Below the pieces are notes generated by a model, which had not been told where the DNA came from, did no database searches, and saw only the letters and a program-made list of their open reading frames with translations. From NCBI GenBank assembly GCA_028282195.1, contig JANQII010000309.1:1-43384 (forward strand): a DNA stretch of 43,384 nucleotides, written 5' to 3'. The position numbers and the translations under genes were made by a program. Source of the DNA: Prolixibacteraceae bacterium. Lineage in GTDB: Bacteria > Bacteroidota > Bacteroidia > Bacteroidales > Prolixibacteraceae. Below, piece by piece: positions 32,501 to 40,938 of this stretch (its first letter is position 1; each line of letters opens with the position of its first letter).

Positions 32501-32796
32501 CAATTAAGGGCAGTTTGTCCTCCAAAAGCCAGCAAAATACCATCAGGCTTTTCTTTCTTAATTACTTGCTCAACGAAATAAGCGGTAATCGGAAGGAAAT
32601 AAATTTTATCAGCAATTTCTTCTGAAGTCTGGATGGTTGCAATATTCGGATTGATAAGAATGGTTTCAACACCTTCTTCTTTCAAGGCCTTTAATGCTTG
32701 AGAACCTGAATAATCAAATTCACCGGCTTCTCCGATTTTAAGGGCTCCTGAACCAAGAACGATCGCTTTTTTAATATTTTTATTGATTCGTGTCAT
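29557..32796 (-). CDS. carB: carbamoyl-phosphate synthase large subunit
   Basis: Makes carbamoyl phosphate from bicarbonate, ammonia and two ATP for arginine and pyrimidine synthesis. The 1079-residue chain contains the two homologous ATP-grasp halves: [20 protein letters not shown] opens the first and [20 protein letters not shown] the second, each followed by an ATP-grasp with its metal ligands ([38 protein letters not shown]). The C-terminal MGS-like allosteric domain ([20 protein letters not shown]) ends the protein. Length is standard. It lies 15 bases after carA. Start ATG 32796 begins at the usual position. Confidence 0.98.
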   Translation of the reverse strand: [1079 protein letters not shown]

Positions 32797-32811
32797 TTTC
32801 GTGTATTGACT

Positions 32812-33912
32812 TTATTCGTTATTCTGCAGCTTAATTTTTTCTTTTTTGATGTTTTCAATGAATTCATCAAACAGATACTCCGTATCAACAGGTCCACTGG
32901 ATGCTTCCGGGTGGAACTGGGTTGAGAAGAAAGGTTTGCTTTTATGGCGAATACCTTCGTTGGTATCATCATTTACATTAATAAACATAGGCTCCCAGTC
33001 AGCAGGTATTGTACTATTATCAATAGCATAACCATGATTCTGTGAGGTGATGAAGCAGCGATCACTACCGTTTAACAAGACAGGTTGGTTGTGGCTTCGG
33101 TGTCCAAACTTAAGTTTATAAGTAGTTGCACCTGCAGCTCTTGCAAGTAATTGGTTGCCCAGGCAAATACCCATAATTGGTTTACCGGCTTCAATTACTT
33201 TTGCCACATTCGCAACAACCTCATCGCACATGGCCGGATCGCCAGGCCCGTTCGAAATAAATACCCCGTCATATTCTTCATTCGTGAAATCGTAGTTCCA
33301 GGGCACCCGGATAACAGTTGTATTTCTGTCAAGAAGGCAGCGAATAATGTTATTTTTCACACCACAGTCAATTAGAACTACTTTGTGATCACCCTCACCA
33401 TAAACTGCTTTTTCTTTTGTGCTGGCAATTGCTATTAAATTTTCTTTGTTCGGATCATAAAATTCTACGGACGCATCTTCAAATTCAATTTTCCCAAGCA
33501 TTGAACCTTTATCACGAAGAATTTTGGTTAATGCTCGTGTGTCAATGTCGTACAATCCTGGAACTTCCCATTCTTTTAACCAGTCCCCCAGACTTTTCAT
33601 AGCGTTCCAGTGGCTGTATTCTGAAGAGTAATCAGAGATAATCAGACCACTAATGTGCACTTTATGAGACTCATAATGTTCAAAAATACCACGTTTTTGC
33701 AAGTCGGTAGGTACACCGTAGTTCCCAATCATTGGGTAAGTCGATACAAGAATTTGTCCTGTATATGAAGGATCTGTTAAACTTTCAGGATAACCGGTCA
33801 TAGCTGTATAAAAAACAACCTCTCCGGCAATCGATTTGTCGTATCCGAAAGATTTTCCCTCAAACCGGGTTCCGTCTTCTAAAATCAAACTGACTTTTTT
33901 TGCCTTTGCCAT
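32812..33912 (-). CDS. carA: carbamoyl-phosphate synthase small subunit (glutaminase)
   Basis: Supplies ammonia from glutamine to CarB. The N-terminal CPS small-chain domain (LILEDGTRFEGKSFG, GEVVFYTAMTGYPESLTDPSY) is followed by a class I glutamine amidotransferase with nucleophile Cys in GICLGNQLLARAAG, then FGHRSHNQPV and the His-Glu pair HPEASSGP. At 366 residues the protein is complete. It is the first gene of carA-carB and shares a 253-base divergent region with argR, where an ARG-box-like site suggests joint control by arginine. Its own promoter was not identified with confidence. Confidence 0.97.
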   Translation of the reverse strand: MAKAKKVSLILEDGTRFEGKSFGYDKSIAGEVVFYTAMTGYPESLTDPSYTGQILVSTYPMIGNYGVPTDLQKRGIFEHYESHKVHISGLIISDYSSEYSHWNAMKSLGDWLKEWEVPGLYDIDTRALTKILRDKGSMLGKIEFEDASVEFYDPNKENLIAIASTKEKAVYGEGDHKVVLIDCGVKNNIIRCLLDRNTTVIRVPWNYDFTNEEYDGVFISNGPGDPAMCDEVVANVAKVIEAGKPIMGICLGNQLLARAAGATTYKLKFGHRSHNQPVLLNGSDRCFITSQNHGYAIDNSTIPADWEPMFINVNDDTNEGIRHKSKPFFSTQFHPEASSGPVDTEYLFDEFIENIKKEKIKLQNNE

Positions 33913-34110
33913 TTTATGATCGCTTAAAATTAGGTTAAAAAAAATGCGCCTGGCTACTGATGTAGTGCAAACGCATTGTGCTTATAAATTGATAAAATTT
34001 TTTTCTTCTTGACCGCCATATGTTATTCAACTTCTAAATAATCCATGTGTGAAATTTGTGATCTTATTTCTAAATCCGGTACAAAAATATAAAATATTCT
34101 GAATTATTTA

Positions 34111-34140
34111 TTTGAATTGAATAAAAAATGCATATTTTTG
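34111..34140 (+). promoter_or_regulatory. argR operon promoter
   Basis: TTTG (34111-34114) and TATTTTTG (34133-34140, perfect TAnnTTTG) are 18 bases apart, one less than the usual 19-21, and lie 26-55 bases before argR. Confidence 0.6.
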
Positions 34141-34148
34141 CAAAAGAG

Positions 34149-34164
34149 TTGAATATTTATACAA
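34149..34164 (+). promoter_or_regulatory. ARG-box-like operator at the argR start
   Basis: TTGAATATTTATACAA resembles the ArgR consensus built on TGAATnnnnATTCA, with one mismatch in the right half. It lies between the promoter -7 box and the argR start codon, covering the expected transcription start, which suits autorepression by arginine-bound ArgR. Confidence 0.55.
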
Positions 34165-34165
34165 A

Positions 34166-34648
34166 ATGAAGAATCGCACAAAAAGGCAATTAGCTATTAA
34201 AAAGATTATATCAACTAATGAAGTTGGGAGTCAGGAAGAGCTTTTAAAGAAACTTCATGAAGAAGGATATGATTTGACACAGGCTACGCTGTCGCGTGAT
34301 TTAAAAATATTGAAAGTGGCAAAAGTCCCGAGCACCAATAACGGGTACATTTATGTAATTCCTGAGGGTGTAAGTGTAGAACCACAGCATGAAAATACCC
34401 GCGTTAACTTTTTGGTAGATGGGTTTCGTGATATTCAATTCTCTGGTAACCTTGCGGTTTTGAGAACAAGGCCGGGATATGCCAGTAGTATTGCAGCCGT
34501 GTTGGACAATGCAGATCCGTATGAAATATTAGGGTCTATAGCTGGGGATGATACTATCTTATTAGTGATGAGAGAAGGTATTACTCCAAGTGATTTATTA
34601 AATAGTTTAATTCTGGTAATGCCAAAATTAGAAGATAAACTAGGCTAG
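34166..34648 (+). CDS. argR: arginine repressor ArgR
   Basis: Hexameric arginine-sensing repressor. The N-terminal winged helix (RQLAIKKIISTNEVGSQEEL, then LTQATLSRDLKILKVAKVP, with the SRDL recognition helix) is followed by a C-terminal arginine-binding oligomerisation domain (LAVLRTRPGYASSIAAVLDN, ILGSIAGDDTILLVM). At 160 residues the length is typical. It heads the whole arg-pro operon, 13 bases before the GNAT gene, so it probably represses its own operon and perhaps carAB via the ARG-box-like site. Confidence 0.95.
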   Translation: MKNRTKRQLAIKKIISTNEVGSQEELLKKLHEEGYDLTQATLSRDLKILKVAKVPSTNNGYIYVIPEGVSVEPQHENTRVNFLVDGFRDIQFSGNLAVLRTRPGYASSIAAVLDNADPYEILGSIAGDDTILLVMREGITPSDLLNSLILVMPKLEDKLG

Positions 34649-34661
34649 TAGGGAAGACATT

Positions 34662-35375
34662 ATGAAGAAGATAGAAAACATAACTGTGCTGGCAGCTAAT
34701 GTCAGCCATCTGAAATATGTAAGCGAGATTAATGATGCAATTGACAATGCATCGAAGGAGAGAGGAACTGGTATTGCCCGTCGTTCTGATGAGTACATAG
34801 CAAACAAAATTGTTGAAGGGAAAGCAATAATTGCTTTAGAAGGAGATCAGTTTGCAGGCTTTTGTTATATCGAATCGTGGGGGCATAATCGATTTGTTGC
34901 TAACTCAGGATTGATAGTCGTTGATGAATACCGTGGAATCGGTCTGGCGAGGGAGATTAAGAAAAAAGCATTTGAGCTTTCAAGGCTGAAATTTCCTAAT
35001 GCCAAGATTTTTGGTTTAACGACTGGATTGGCAGTAATGAAAATCAATCATGAGTTAGGCTATCGTCCGGTTACTTTTTCTGAGTTAACGGATGATGAAG
35101 ATTTTTGGAAAGGATGTCAGAGCTGCGTGAATTACGATATTTTGCAACGTACACTGCGCACAAAATGCCTTTGTACCGGAATGTTGTTTGATCCGGCTTG
35201 GGAAAAAGAAAAAGTTGTGGAAGAGGTTAAAAACAAAAAAATCTCTTTAACTGATGTTCTTGGAAAATTAAAAACAAAGAATGGCTCTAATGGGAAAGAG
35301 CCAGGATTTAATATGATAAAACGTTTAAAGCAAAATATAAGTGATGGCACTGTTCGGCAATCATTTCAAGATTAA
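34662..35375 (+). CDS. GNAT acyltransferase, probable first enzyme of arginine synthesis
   Basis: The GNAT signature is seen at YRGIGLAREIKKKAFE (R-x-x-G-x-G/A in RGIGLA), preceded by strand FCYIESWGHNRFVANSGLIV. In Bacteroidota this gene sits between argR and argG and is the usual candidate for the N-acylglutamate synthase step, as no classical argA or argJ is present. If the downstream transcarbamylase uses N-succinylornithine, this enzyme would be an N-succinylglutamate synthase. A C-terminal extension of about 70 residues (CLCTGMLFDPAW and a charged tail) is unusual for a single GNAT domain. Function is inferred from position. Confidence 0.75.
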   Translation: MKKIENITVLAANVSHLKYVSEINDAIDNASKERGTGIARRSDEYIANKIVEGKAIIALEGDQFAGFCYIESWGHNRFVANSGLIVVDEYRGIGLAREIKKKAFELSRLKFPNAKIFGLTTGLAVMKINHELGYRPVTFSELTDDEDFWKGCQSCVNYDILQRTLRTKCLCTGMLFDPAWEKEKVVEEVKNKKISLTDVLGKLKTKNGSNGKEPGFNMIKRLKQNISDGTVRQSFQD

Positions 35376-35549
35376 TTTTCTTCAAATGATCCCGGAATTG
35401 TGTTATAATATTAGTCACGAGAAATAAAAATCTTAGTTGATTGATCAATTAAACAGCAGTGCAATAACGGGAAAATAAGGTTAGTAAAGTTGTAAGTTTT
35501 CAGTAGAATAGCTGATTTAGTGTCATCACTTTTTTTAAAAGAAACCAAA

Positions 35550-36743
35550 ATGAGAGAAAAGGTAGTATTAGCATACAGTGGCGGATTAGACACATCTTTT
35601 TGTGCCAAATACTTGTCTGTGGAGAAAGGATTGGAAGTATATACAGCAATCGCTAATACAGGTGGTTTTTCAAAAGAAGAACTTGAAGTAATTGAAAGTA
35701 AGGCATATGAGCTTGGATCATCAAAACACGTAACATTAGATGTTACCGATACTTATTACGATAAGTGTATCCGGTACATGGTTTACGGAAACGTTCTCCG
35801 TAATAATACTTATCCAATTTCAGTAAGTTCTGAAAGGGTTTTTCAAGCCATTGCAATTATTGAATATGCCAAAAAGGTAGGCGCAAAATATGTCGCGCAC
35901 GGAAGTACTGGTGCTGGAAATGACCAGGTTCGTTTTGATTTGACTTTTGATGTACTTGCCTCTGAAATTGAAATTTTAACCCCAACGCGTGATTTACAAC
36001 TAACCCGTGAGTATGAAATCAATTACCTGAAGGAGCATGGTGTTGAAGCCGATTGGTCAAAAATGGAATACTCCATTAATAAAGGACTTTGGGGAACAAG
36101 TGTTGGAGGAAAAGAGACATTGACTTCAAACCAAACTTTGCCGGAAGATGCTTATCCTTCTCAGTTGGTGGAAGAAAACGAAAGAGACATTGTTCTTGAT
36201 TTTGTGAAAGGTGAATTAAAGGGAGTTGACGGCAAAAAATATTACAATACTATAGATGCTATTCAGGCTTTGGAAGATTTAGCTTCTCCGTATGCCATTG
36301 GACGCGATATGCACATTGGCGATACCATCATCGGTATTAAAGGTCGTGTAGGATTTGAGGCAGCAGCGCCATTGATTATCATTAAGGCTCATCAAATGCT
36401 TGAAAAGCATACGCTTACTAAGTGGCAAAACTACTGGAAAGAACAACTTTCCAACTGGTACGGAATGTTTCTTCATGAAGCACTTTACCTTGACCCTGTG
36501 ATGCGCGACATTGAGAAGTTTCTTGAAAATACGCAGGAGACAGTTACAGGTCAAGTTATTGTAACATTGAAGCCTTACCAATTCTTTCTTGTGGGTATTG
36601 AATCAGAATATGACTTAATGAAATCTGATTTTGGTGAGTATGGCGAAATGAATAAAGCCTGGACAAGTGAAGATGTGAAAGGTTTTACCAAAATATTAGG
36701 AACGTCGCTAAAAATTTATAATTCAGTAAATAAGAAGTTTTAA
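35550..36743 (+). CDS. argG: argininosuccinate synthase
   Basis: Joins citrulline and aspartate using ATP. The ATP-pyrophosphatase P-loop AYSGGLDTSFC is at residues 8-18, with the expected later blocks VAHGSTGAGNDQVRFDLTF and SINKGLWGTSVGGKET. The frame extends upstream to a GTG, but ATG 35550 places the P-loop where it lies in other ArgG proteins. 397 residues is the normal length. There are 174 bases before it with no clear promoter, so readthrough from argR is likely. argH, the next enzyme, is not in the window. Confidence 0.96.
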   Translation: MREKVVLAYSGGLDTSFCAKYLSVEKGLEVYTAIANTGGFSKEELEVIESKAYELGSSKHVTLDVTDTYYDKCIRYMVYGNVLRNNTYPISVSSERVFQAIAIIEYAKKVGAKYVAHGSTGAGNDQVRFDLTFDVLASEIEILTPTRDLQLTREYEINYLKEHGVEADWSKMEYSINKGLWGTSVGGKETLTSNQTLPEDAYPSQLVEENERDIVLDFVKGELKGVDGKKYYNTIDAIQALEDLASPYAIGRDMHIGDTIIGIKGRVGFEAAAPLIIIKAHQMLEKHTLTKWQNYWKEQLSNWYGMFLHEALYLDPVMRDIEKFLENTQETVTGQVIVTLKPYQFFLVGIESEYDLMKSDFGEYGEMNKAWTSEDVKGFTKILGTSLKIYNSVNKKF

Positions 36744-36755
36744 TCCGAAAGTAGA

Positions 36756-37724
36756 ATGATAAAGGTTGGAATTATTGGCGGGGCAGGTTACACTGCCGGA
36801 GAATTGCTTCGGATTTTGCTGAATCATCCAGAGGTTGAAATTGCTTTTGTGCAAAGTAGCAGTAACGCAGGAAATCCATTGTATGAAGTTCATCGGGATT
36901 TGCTAGGTGATTCAGAACTCGTTTTTGTAGCAGAACCGGATTTTTCAAAAAGTGATGTCATTTTCTTGTGCATGGGGCACGGAAAGTCAAAAGAATTTGT
37001 AGAAACTAACGATATACCGAAGTCAGTTAAAATAATTGACCTGAGTCATGACTACAGGTTAAAGGCTGAAGGAAACGACTTTGTTTATGGTTTGCCCGAG
37101 TTAAATCGGGAAGTGATCCGCTCTTCGGAGCGGATTGCGAACCCAGGCTGTTTTGCAACCGGCATTCAATTGGGCGTATTGCCATTGGCAGCTGCTGGTT
37201 TATTGAATGATGAGCTGCATGTGCATGCAATTACCGGTTCTACCGGTGCGGGGCAGGCGCCAACGCGAACTTCACATTTTAGCTGGAGAAACGGCAATGT
37301 GTCGGTTTATAAAGCATTCAAGCATCAACACTTGGGTGAAATACGGCAAAGCTTTGAGCAGTTGCAATCTTCATTTAAAGAAGATATCAATTTTATTCCG
37401 GTAAGGGGCAACCACACCCGGGGTATTTTTGCATCGGTTTACATCAAATACGATGGAAGCCTGGAAGACGCTCAAAAGCTGTATTGCGATTATTATGCAG
37501 ATCATCCATTTGTTTTTGTGACGGATGACAACCCGGATGTAAAGCAGGTGGTAAACACCAATAAGGCCATCATTCATATAGAAAAGCATGGCAATAAACT
37601 GATGATTTTAAGCGTGACCGATAATCTTTTGAAAGGTGCATCGGGTCAGGCAGTACAAAATATGAATTTGATGTTTGGCTTGGATGAAAAAGCCGGACTA
37701 AACTTAAAAGCTGTATCTTTTTAA
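36756..37724 (+). CDS. argC: N-acyl-gamma-glutamyl-phosphate reductase
   Basis: NADPH-dependent reductase giving the N-acyl glutamate semialdehyde. The dinucleotide fold is VGIIGGAGYTAGELLRILLN and the catalytic cysteine is Cys132 in NPGCFATGIQLGVLP. A short version (322 residues) of the family. It follows argG by 12 bases and overlaps argD by one base (TAATG). Whether its substrate carries an acetyl or succinyl group cannot be told from this protein alone; the downstream transcarbamylase favours succinyl. Confidence 0.95.
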   Translation: MIKVGIIGGAGYTAGELLRILLNHPEVEIAFVQSSSNAGNPLYEVHRDLLGDSELVFVAEPDFSKSDVIFLCMGHGKSKEFVETNDIPKSVKIIDLSHDYRLKAEGNDFVYGLPELNREVIRSSERIANPGCFATGIQLGVLPLAAAGLLNDELHVHAITGSTGAGQAPTRTSHFSWRNGNVSVYKAFKHQHLGEIRQSFEQLQSSFKEDINFIPVRGNHTRGIFASVYIKYDGSLEDAQKLYCDYYADHPFVFVTDDNPDVKQVVNTNKAIIHIEKHGNKLMILSVTDNLLKGASGQAVQNMNLMFGLDEKAGLNLKAVSF

Positions 37725-38869
37725 TGGAGCTATTCAATGTATATCCGCTATTTGATATTACTCCGGTTAAGGCCGAAGGGTGCTATGTTTGGGATGATTT
37801 AGGAAATCGTTATCTGGATTTGTATGGAGGGCATGCGGTTATTTCTGTTGGGCACAGCCATCCGGTTTATGTGGATAAAATCAACCAGCAGTTACAGCAG
37901 ATTGGCTTTTATTCTAATTCAGTACAAATTCCACAGCAAAAGCAATTAGCAGATAAACTAGGCAAGCTTTCCGGCTTTGAAGATTTTCAATTGTTTTTAT
38001 GCAATTCCGGTGCAGAGGCAAACGAAAATGCATTGAAACTGGCTTCTTTTTCAACAGGGAAGAAAAAAGTAATCAGCTTTAAAAAAGGCTTTCATGGGAG
38101 AACATCGGCAGTAGTTTCGGTTACTGACAACCCAAAGATTATTGCTCCGGTAAACGAAAACGAAAATGCAATTATACTTCCTTTCAATAACATAGAACAA
38201 GTAGAGCTACACTTAAAGGCTGAAGAAGTGGCGGCAGTGATTGTTGAAGGGATTCAGGGTATTGGAGGTATCCATGTTCCTGATCCTGAGTTTTTGGAAA
38301 GATTAGAAGTGTTTTGCAAAAAGTATGGAGCACTTTTAATTTTAGATGAAATTCAATCCGGTTATGGACGTAGTGGTAAGTTCTTTGCTTTTCAATACAC
38401 CCATGTAAAACCTGATGTAATAACAATTGCTAAAGGAATGGGGAATGGCTTTCCGGTTGGTGGTGTAATGATTAAGCCGGAGTTGGAGCCCTGGTTTGGT
38501 ATGTTGGGAACCACTTTTGGTGGTAATTATTTGGCTTGCGCTGCTAGTCAGGCGGTGTTAGATATTATGGAAAGCGAAAATCTTGTAAAAAATGCAGCCA
38601 GCGTAGGGAAATATTTGATTGAAAAACTTTTTACCTTTGATGAAATAAAAGAAATTCGGGGAAAAGGGTTAATGATTGGTTTGGAGTTCGAGGAACCGAT
38701 CAAAGAAATTCGTACTAAACTTCTTTTTGAAGAAAAGATTTTTACTGGTGTATCCGGAACGAATGTAATCCGTTTACTTCCGCCACTAAGTCTTACAATT
38801 GAACAGGCGGATTTATTTCTTGACAAATTTAAAAAGGTATTAAGTGAAGCAGCCGTGAAAGCGGTCTGA
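37724..38869 (+). CDS. argD: N-acylornithine aminotransferase
   Basis: Class III PLP-dependent aminotransferase making N-acylornithine from the semialdehyde and glutamate. Motifs: FLCNSGAEANENALKLA (cofactor phosphate binding), LILDEIQSGYGRSG (Asp for the pyridine nitrogen) and the PLP lysine Lys237 in VITIAKGMGNGFPVGG. 381 residues, complete. Its first base is the last base of the argC stop codon, so the two are translationally coupled. The family also includes succinylornithine aminotransferases, so acyl specificity is left open. Confidence 0.94.
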   Translation: MELFNVYPLFDITPVKAEGCYVWDDLGNRYLDLYGGHAVISVGHSHPVYVDKINQQLQQIGFYSNSVQIPQQKQLADKLGKLSGFEDFQLFLCNSGAEANENALKLASFSTGKKKVISFKKGFHGRTSAVVSVTDNPKIIAPVNENENAIILPFNNIEQVELHLKAEEVAAVIVEGIQGIGGIHVPDPEFLERLEVFCKKYGALLILDEIQSGYGRSGKFFAFQYTHVKPDVITIAKGMGNGFPVGGVMIKPELEPWFGMLGTTFGGNYLACAASQAVLDIMESENLVKNAASVGKYLIEKLFTFDEIKEIRGKGLMIGLEFEEPIKEIRTKLLFEEKIFTGVSGTNVIRLLPPLSLTIEQADLFLDKFKKVLSEAAVKAV

Positions 38870-38885
38870 TATAAAAAGGGTAAAA

Positions 38886-39680
38886 ATGAAGTTACAGAAA
38901 ATAAGCATTATCGGAGCCGGGAATATGGGAGGTGCCATTGTTAATGGACTTTTGAAATCTGGCTACATAGAGGCATCGGGCATTTCTATTGCTGACCGTA
39001 AGCAGAAGGTGTTGGAAAAGATGAAGGAAAAAGGCGTTCATGCGTTTGAAAGCAATCAGGAAGCTGTAAAAGGTGCTGAACTGATTGTTTTAGCAGTAAA
39101 ACCTTACCACATTGAAAGTGTGATCAATGAAATTAAGCCCGAACTAAGCCCCGATAAAATTTTGATTTCAATCGTAGCAGGTGTAAGTATATCTGACTTG
39201 GAAGAACTGATTGGAATTGAGATGCCTACTTTTAGGGTAATGCCTAATACTGCAATTTCTATTCAGGAATCGATGACTTGTATTTCTTCCAATGGAAAAA
39301 ATCCAGAGAATCTTGAAAAAGTACAATATATGTTTGACCAACTGGGAGAAACCGTGGTCATTCAGGAAGAATTGATGTCCGCGGCAACAGTTCTTGCCTC
39401 ATGCGGAACAGCCTATGCATTGCGCTATGTGCGTGCAGCTATGCAGGGTGGGGTTGAAATGGGCTTTGGTGCTGAAACTGCCCAGTTCATTACGGCTCAA
39501 ACCGTAAAAGGTGCCGTGAAACTGATTATGGATACTGGCAACCACCCTGAGCGGGAGATTGATAAGGTAACTACTCCACGTGGGGTAACTATTACCGGTA
39601 TCAATGAGATGGAACACAAAGGTTTTAGCTCATCGGTAATTCAGGGATTAATTGCTTCGTTTAATAAGATTGAGCAATAA
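38886..39680 (+). CDS. proC: pyrroline-5-carboxylate reductase
   Basis: Last step of proline synthesis, reducing pyrroline-5-carboxylate. The N-terminal NADPH fold is ISIIGAGNMGGAIVNGLL and the C-terminal P5C-binding region contains SCGTAYALRYVRAAMQGG, then VTTPRGVTITGINEMEHKG, the family signature. 264 residues is typical. It lies 16 bases after argD and eight bases before proB, so proline genes are embedded in the arginine operon and would be transcribed with it. Confidence 0.96.
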   Translation: MKLQKISIIGAGNMGGAIVNGLLKSGYIEASGISIADRKQKVLEKMKEKGVHAFESNQEAVKGAELIVLAVKPYHIESVINEIKPELSPDKILISIVAGVSISDLEELIGIEMPTFRVMPNTAISIQESMTCISSNGKNPENLEKVQYMFDQLGETVVIQEELMSAATVLASCGTAYALRYVRAAMQGGVEMGFGAETAQFITAQTVKGAVKLIMDTGNHPEREIDKVTTPRGVTITGINEMEHKGFSSSVIQGLIASFNKIEQ

Positions 39681-39688
39681 CCATAATA

Positions 39689-40780
39689 ATGAATTTGAAC
39701 TACAATAAAATTACCGTTAAGGTAGGTAGTAACGTTCTAACTAAGTCTGACGGAACTTTAAATGTTGCCCGCATAGCACATTTGGTTGATCAGATTGCTT
39801 TGCTTCACAAAAATGGGGTAGAGGTGATTCTGGTTTCATCGGGGGCTGTAGCAGCCGGACGAAGCGAAGTAAGCCTTACCCGCAAGCTTGATCCGGTTTC
39901 ATCGCGCCAGTTATGGTCTGCAGTAGGTCAGGTTAAATTGATCAATCGGTATTCCGATTTGTTTAAAGAACATGGGATTCCATGTGCGCAGGTGCTAACG
40001 ACCAAAGATAATTTTGCCGATCGCAACCATTACCTGAACATGAAAAACTGTATCTCAACTTTGCTTGGGAATGGTGTGGTGCCAATTGTGAACGAGAATG
40101 ATACAATTTCTGTAACAGAGTTGATGTTTACGGATAATGATGAGTTGTCTGGTTTAATTGCAACCATGCAGGATTCGGAAGCATTGATCATTTTGAGCAA
40201 TATTGATGGTATATACGACGGTGATCCAGGCCTGGAGACTTCAAAAATTATTGAAGAAATAGAGCTTGGCAATAAGAAATGGATGGAGCATATCTCAATT
40301 CAAAAGTCAAACTTTGGACGGGGAGGAATGCTTACCAAAAGTAATATTGCACGCAAAGTTGCAAAAGAAGGGATTCCGGTTCACATTGCAAGCGGGTTAA
40401 AAGATAATGTTTTGGTTGATATTCTGGACAGGAAAAAAGAATTGGCTCATACTGTGTTTGTACCGGATGATAAGAAATCATCAAACGTTAAAAAATGGAT
40501 CGCCTATTCAGAAAGTTTTGCAAAAGGTGAATTGGTTATTAATGAAGGAGCAAAAGAAGCGATGTTTTCACCTAAGGCTACCAGTTTGTTGCCAATTGGA
40601 GTGACATCAGTACTGGGAACATTTAAGCGTGGTGATATTGTGAAAATTGTTGATGGGAATGGACAAGTTGTTGGCTGGGGAAAAGCGCAGTATAGCTCCG
40701 ATCAGGCTAAAAAGGAGCACGCCAGTAAAAAGCAAAAGCCAATCGTTCATTACGATTACTTGTATTTAATAGAAGATTAA
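39689..40780 (+). CDS. proB: glutamate 5-kinase
   Basis: First step of proline synthesis, phosphorylating glutamate. The amino-acid kinase domain runs from ITVKVGSNVLTKSDGTLN through VILVSSGAVAAGR and IVNENDTISV to the metal/ATP region GRGGMLTKSNIARK. A C-terminal PUA domain (about 275-363; KGELVINEGAKEAM, GTFKRGDIVKIVDGNGQVVG) is present as in longer ProB proteins. It follows proC by eight bases; a GC-rich hairpin lies in the 158-base gap before proA. Confidence 0.95.
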   Translation: MNLNYNKITVKVGSNVLTKSDGTLNVARIAHLVDQIALLHKNGVEVILVSSGAVAAGRSEVSLTRKLDPVSSRQLWSAVGQVKLINRYSDLFKEHGIPCAQVLTTKDNFADRNHYLNMKNCISTLLGNGVVPIVNENDTISVTELMFTDNDELSGLIATMQDSEALIILSNIDGIYDGDPGLETSKIIEEIELGNKKWMEHISIQKSNFGRGGMLTKSNIARKVAKEGIPVHIASGLKDNVLVDILDRKKELAHTVFVPDDKKSSNVKKWIAYSESFAKGELVINEGAKEAMFSPKATSLLPIGVTSVLGTFKRGDIVKIVDGNGQVVGWGKAQYSSDQAKKEHASKKQKPIVHYDYLYLIED

Positions 40781-40874
40781 AAATATTGGGCTCAGGATTA
40801 TTTTTTTTATACCCTTTTCTATAATCCCCTTTATTTGTTGACTACAATACAGCAAATTTTTAAATTCTGAGCTT

Positions 40875-40906
40875 GTCCCCTTCCTCCCCCAGGGAAGGGG
40901 ACTTTT
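40875..40906 (+). terminator. hairpin between proB and proA, terminator-like
   Basis: GTCCCCTTCC (40875-40884) and GGAAGGGGAC (40893-40902) form a perfect 10-bp stem with an eight-base loop, followed by TTTT. It may reduce transcription from proB to proA. The rest of 40781-40938 has no gene. Confidence 0.6.
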
Positions 40907-40938
40907 AACTAAAAAAGGGTGCTAAATGGAGGTAGTTT

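Noticed and set aside
29557-32796. Plus-strand open frames inside carB, such as near 31405
   Set aside because: They are antisense to a highly conserved gene and show no domain.
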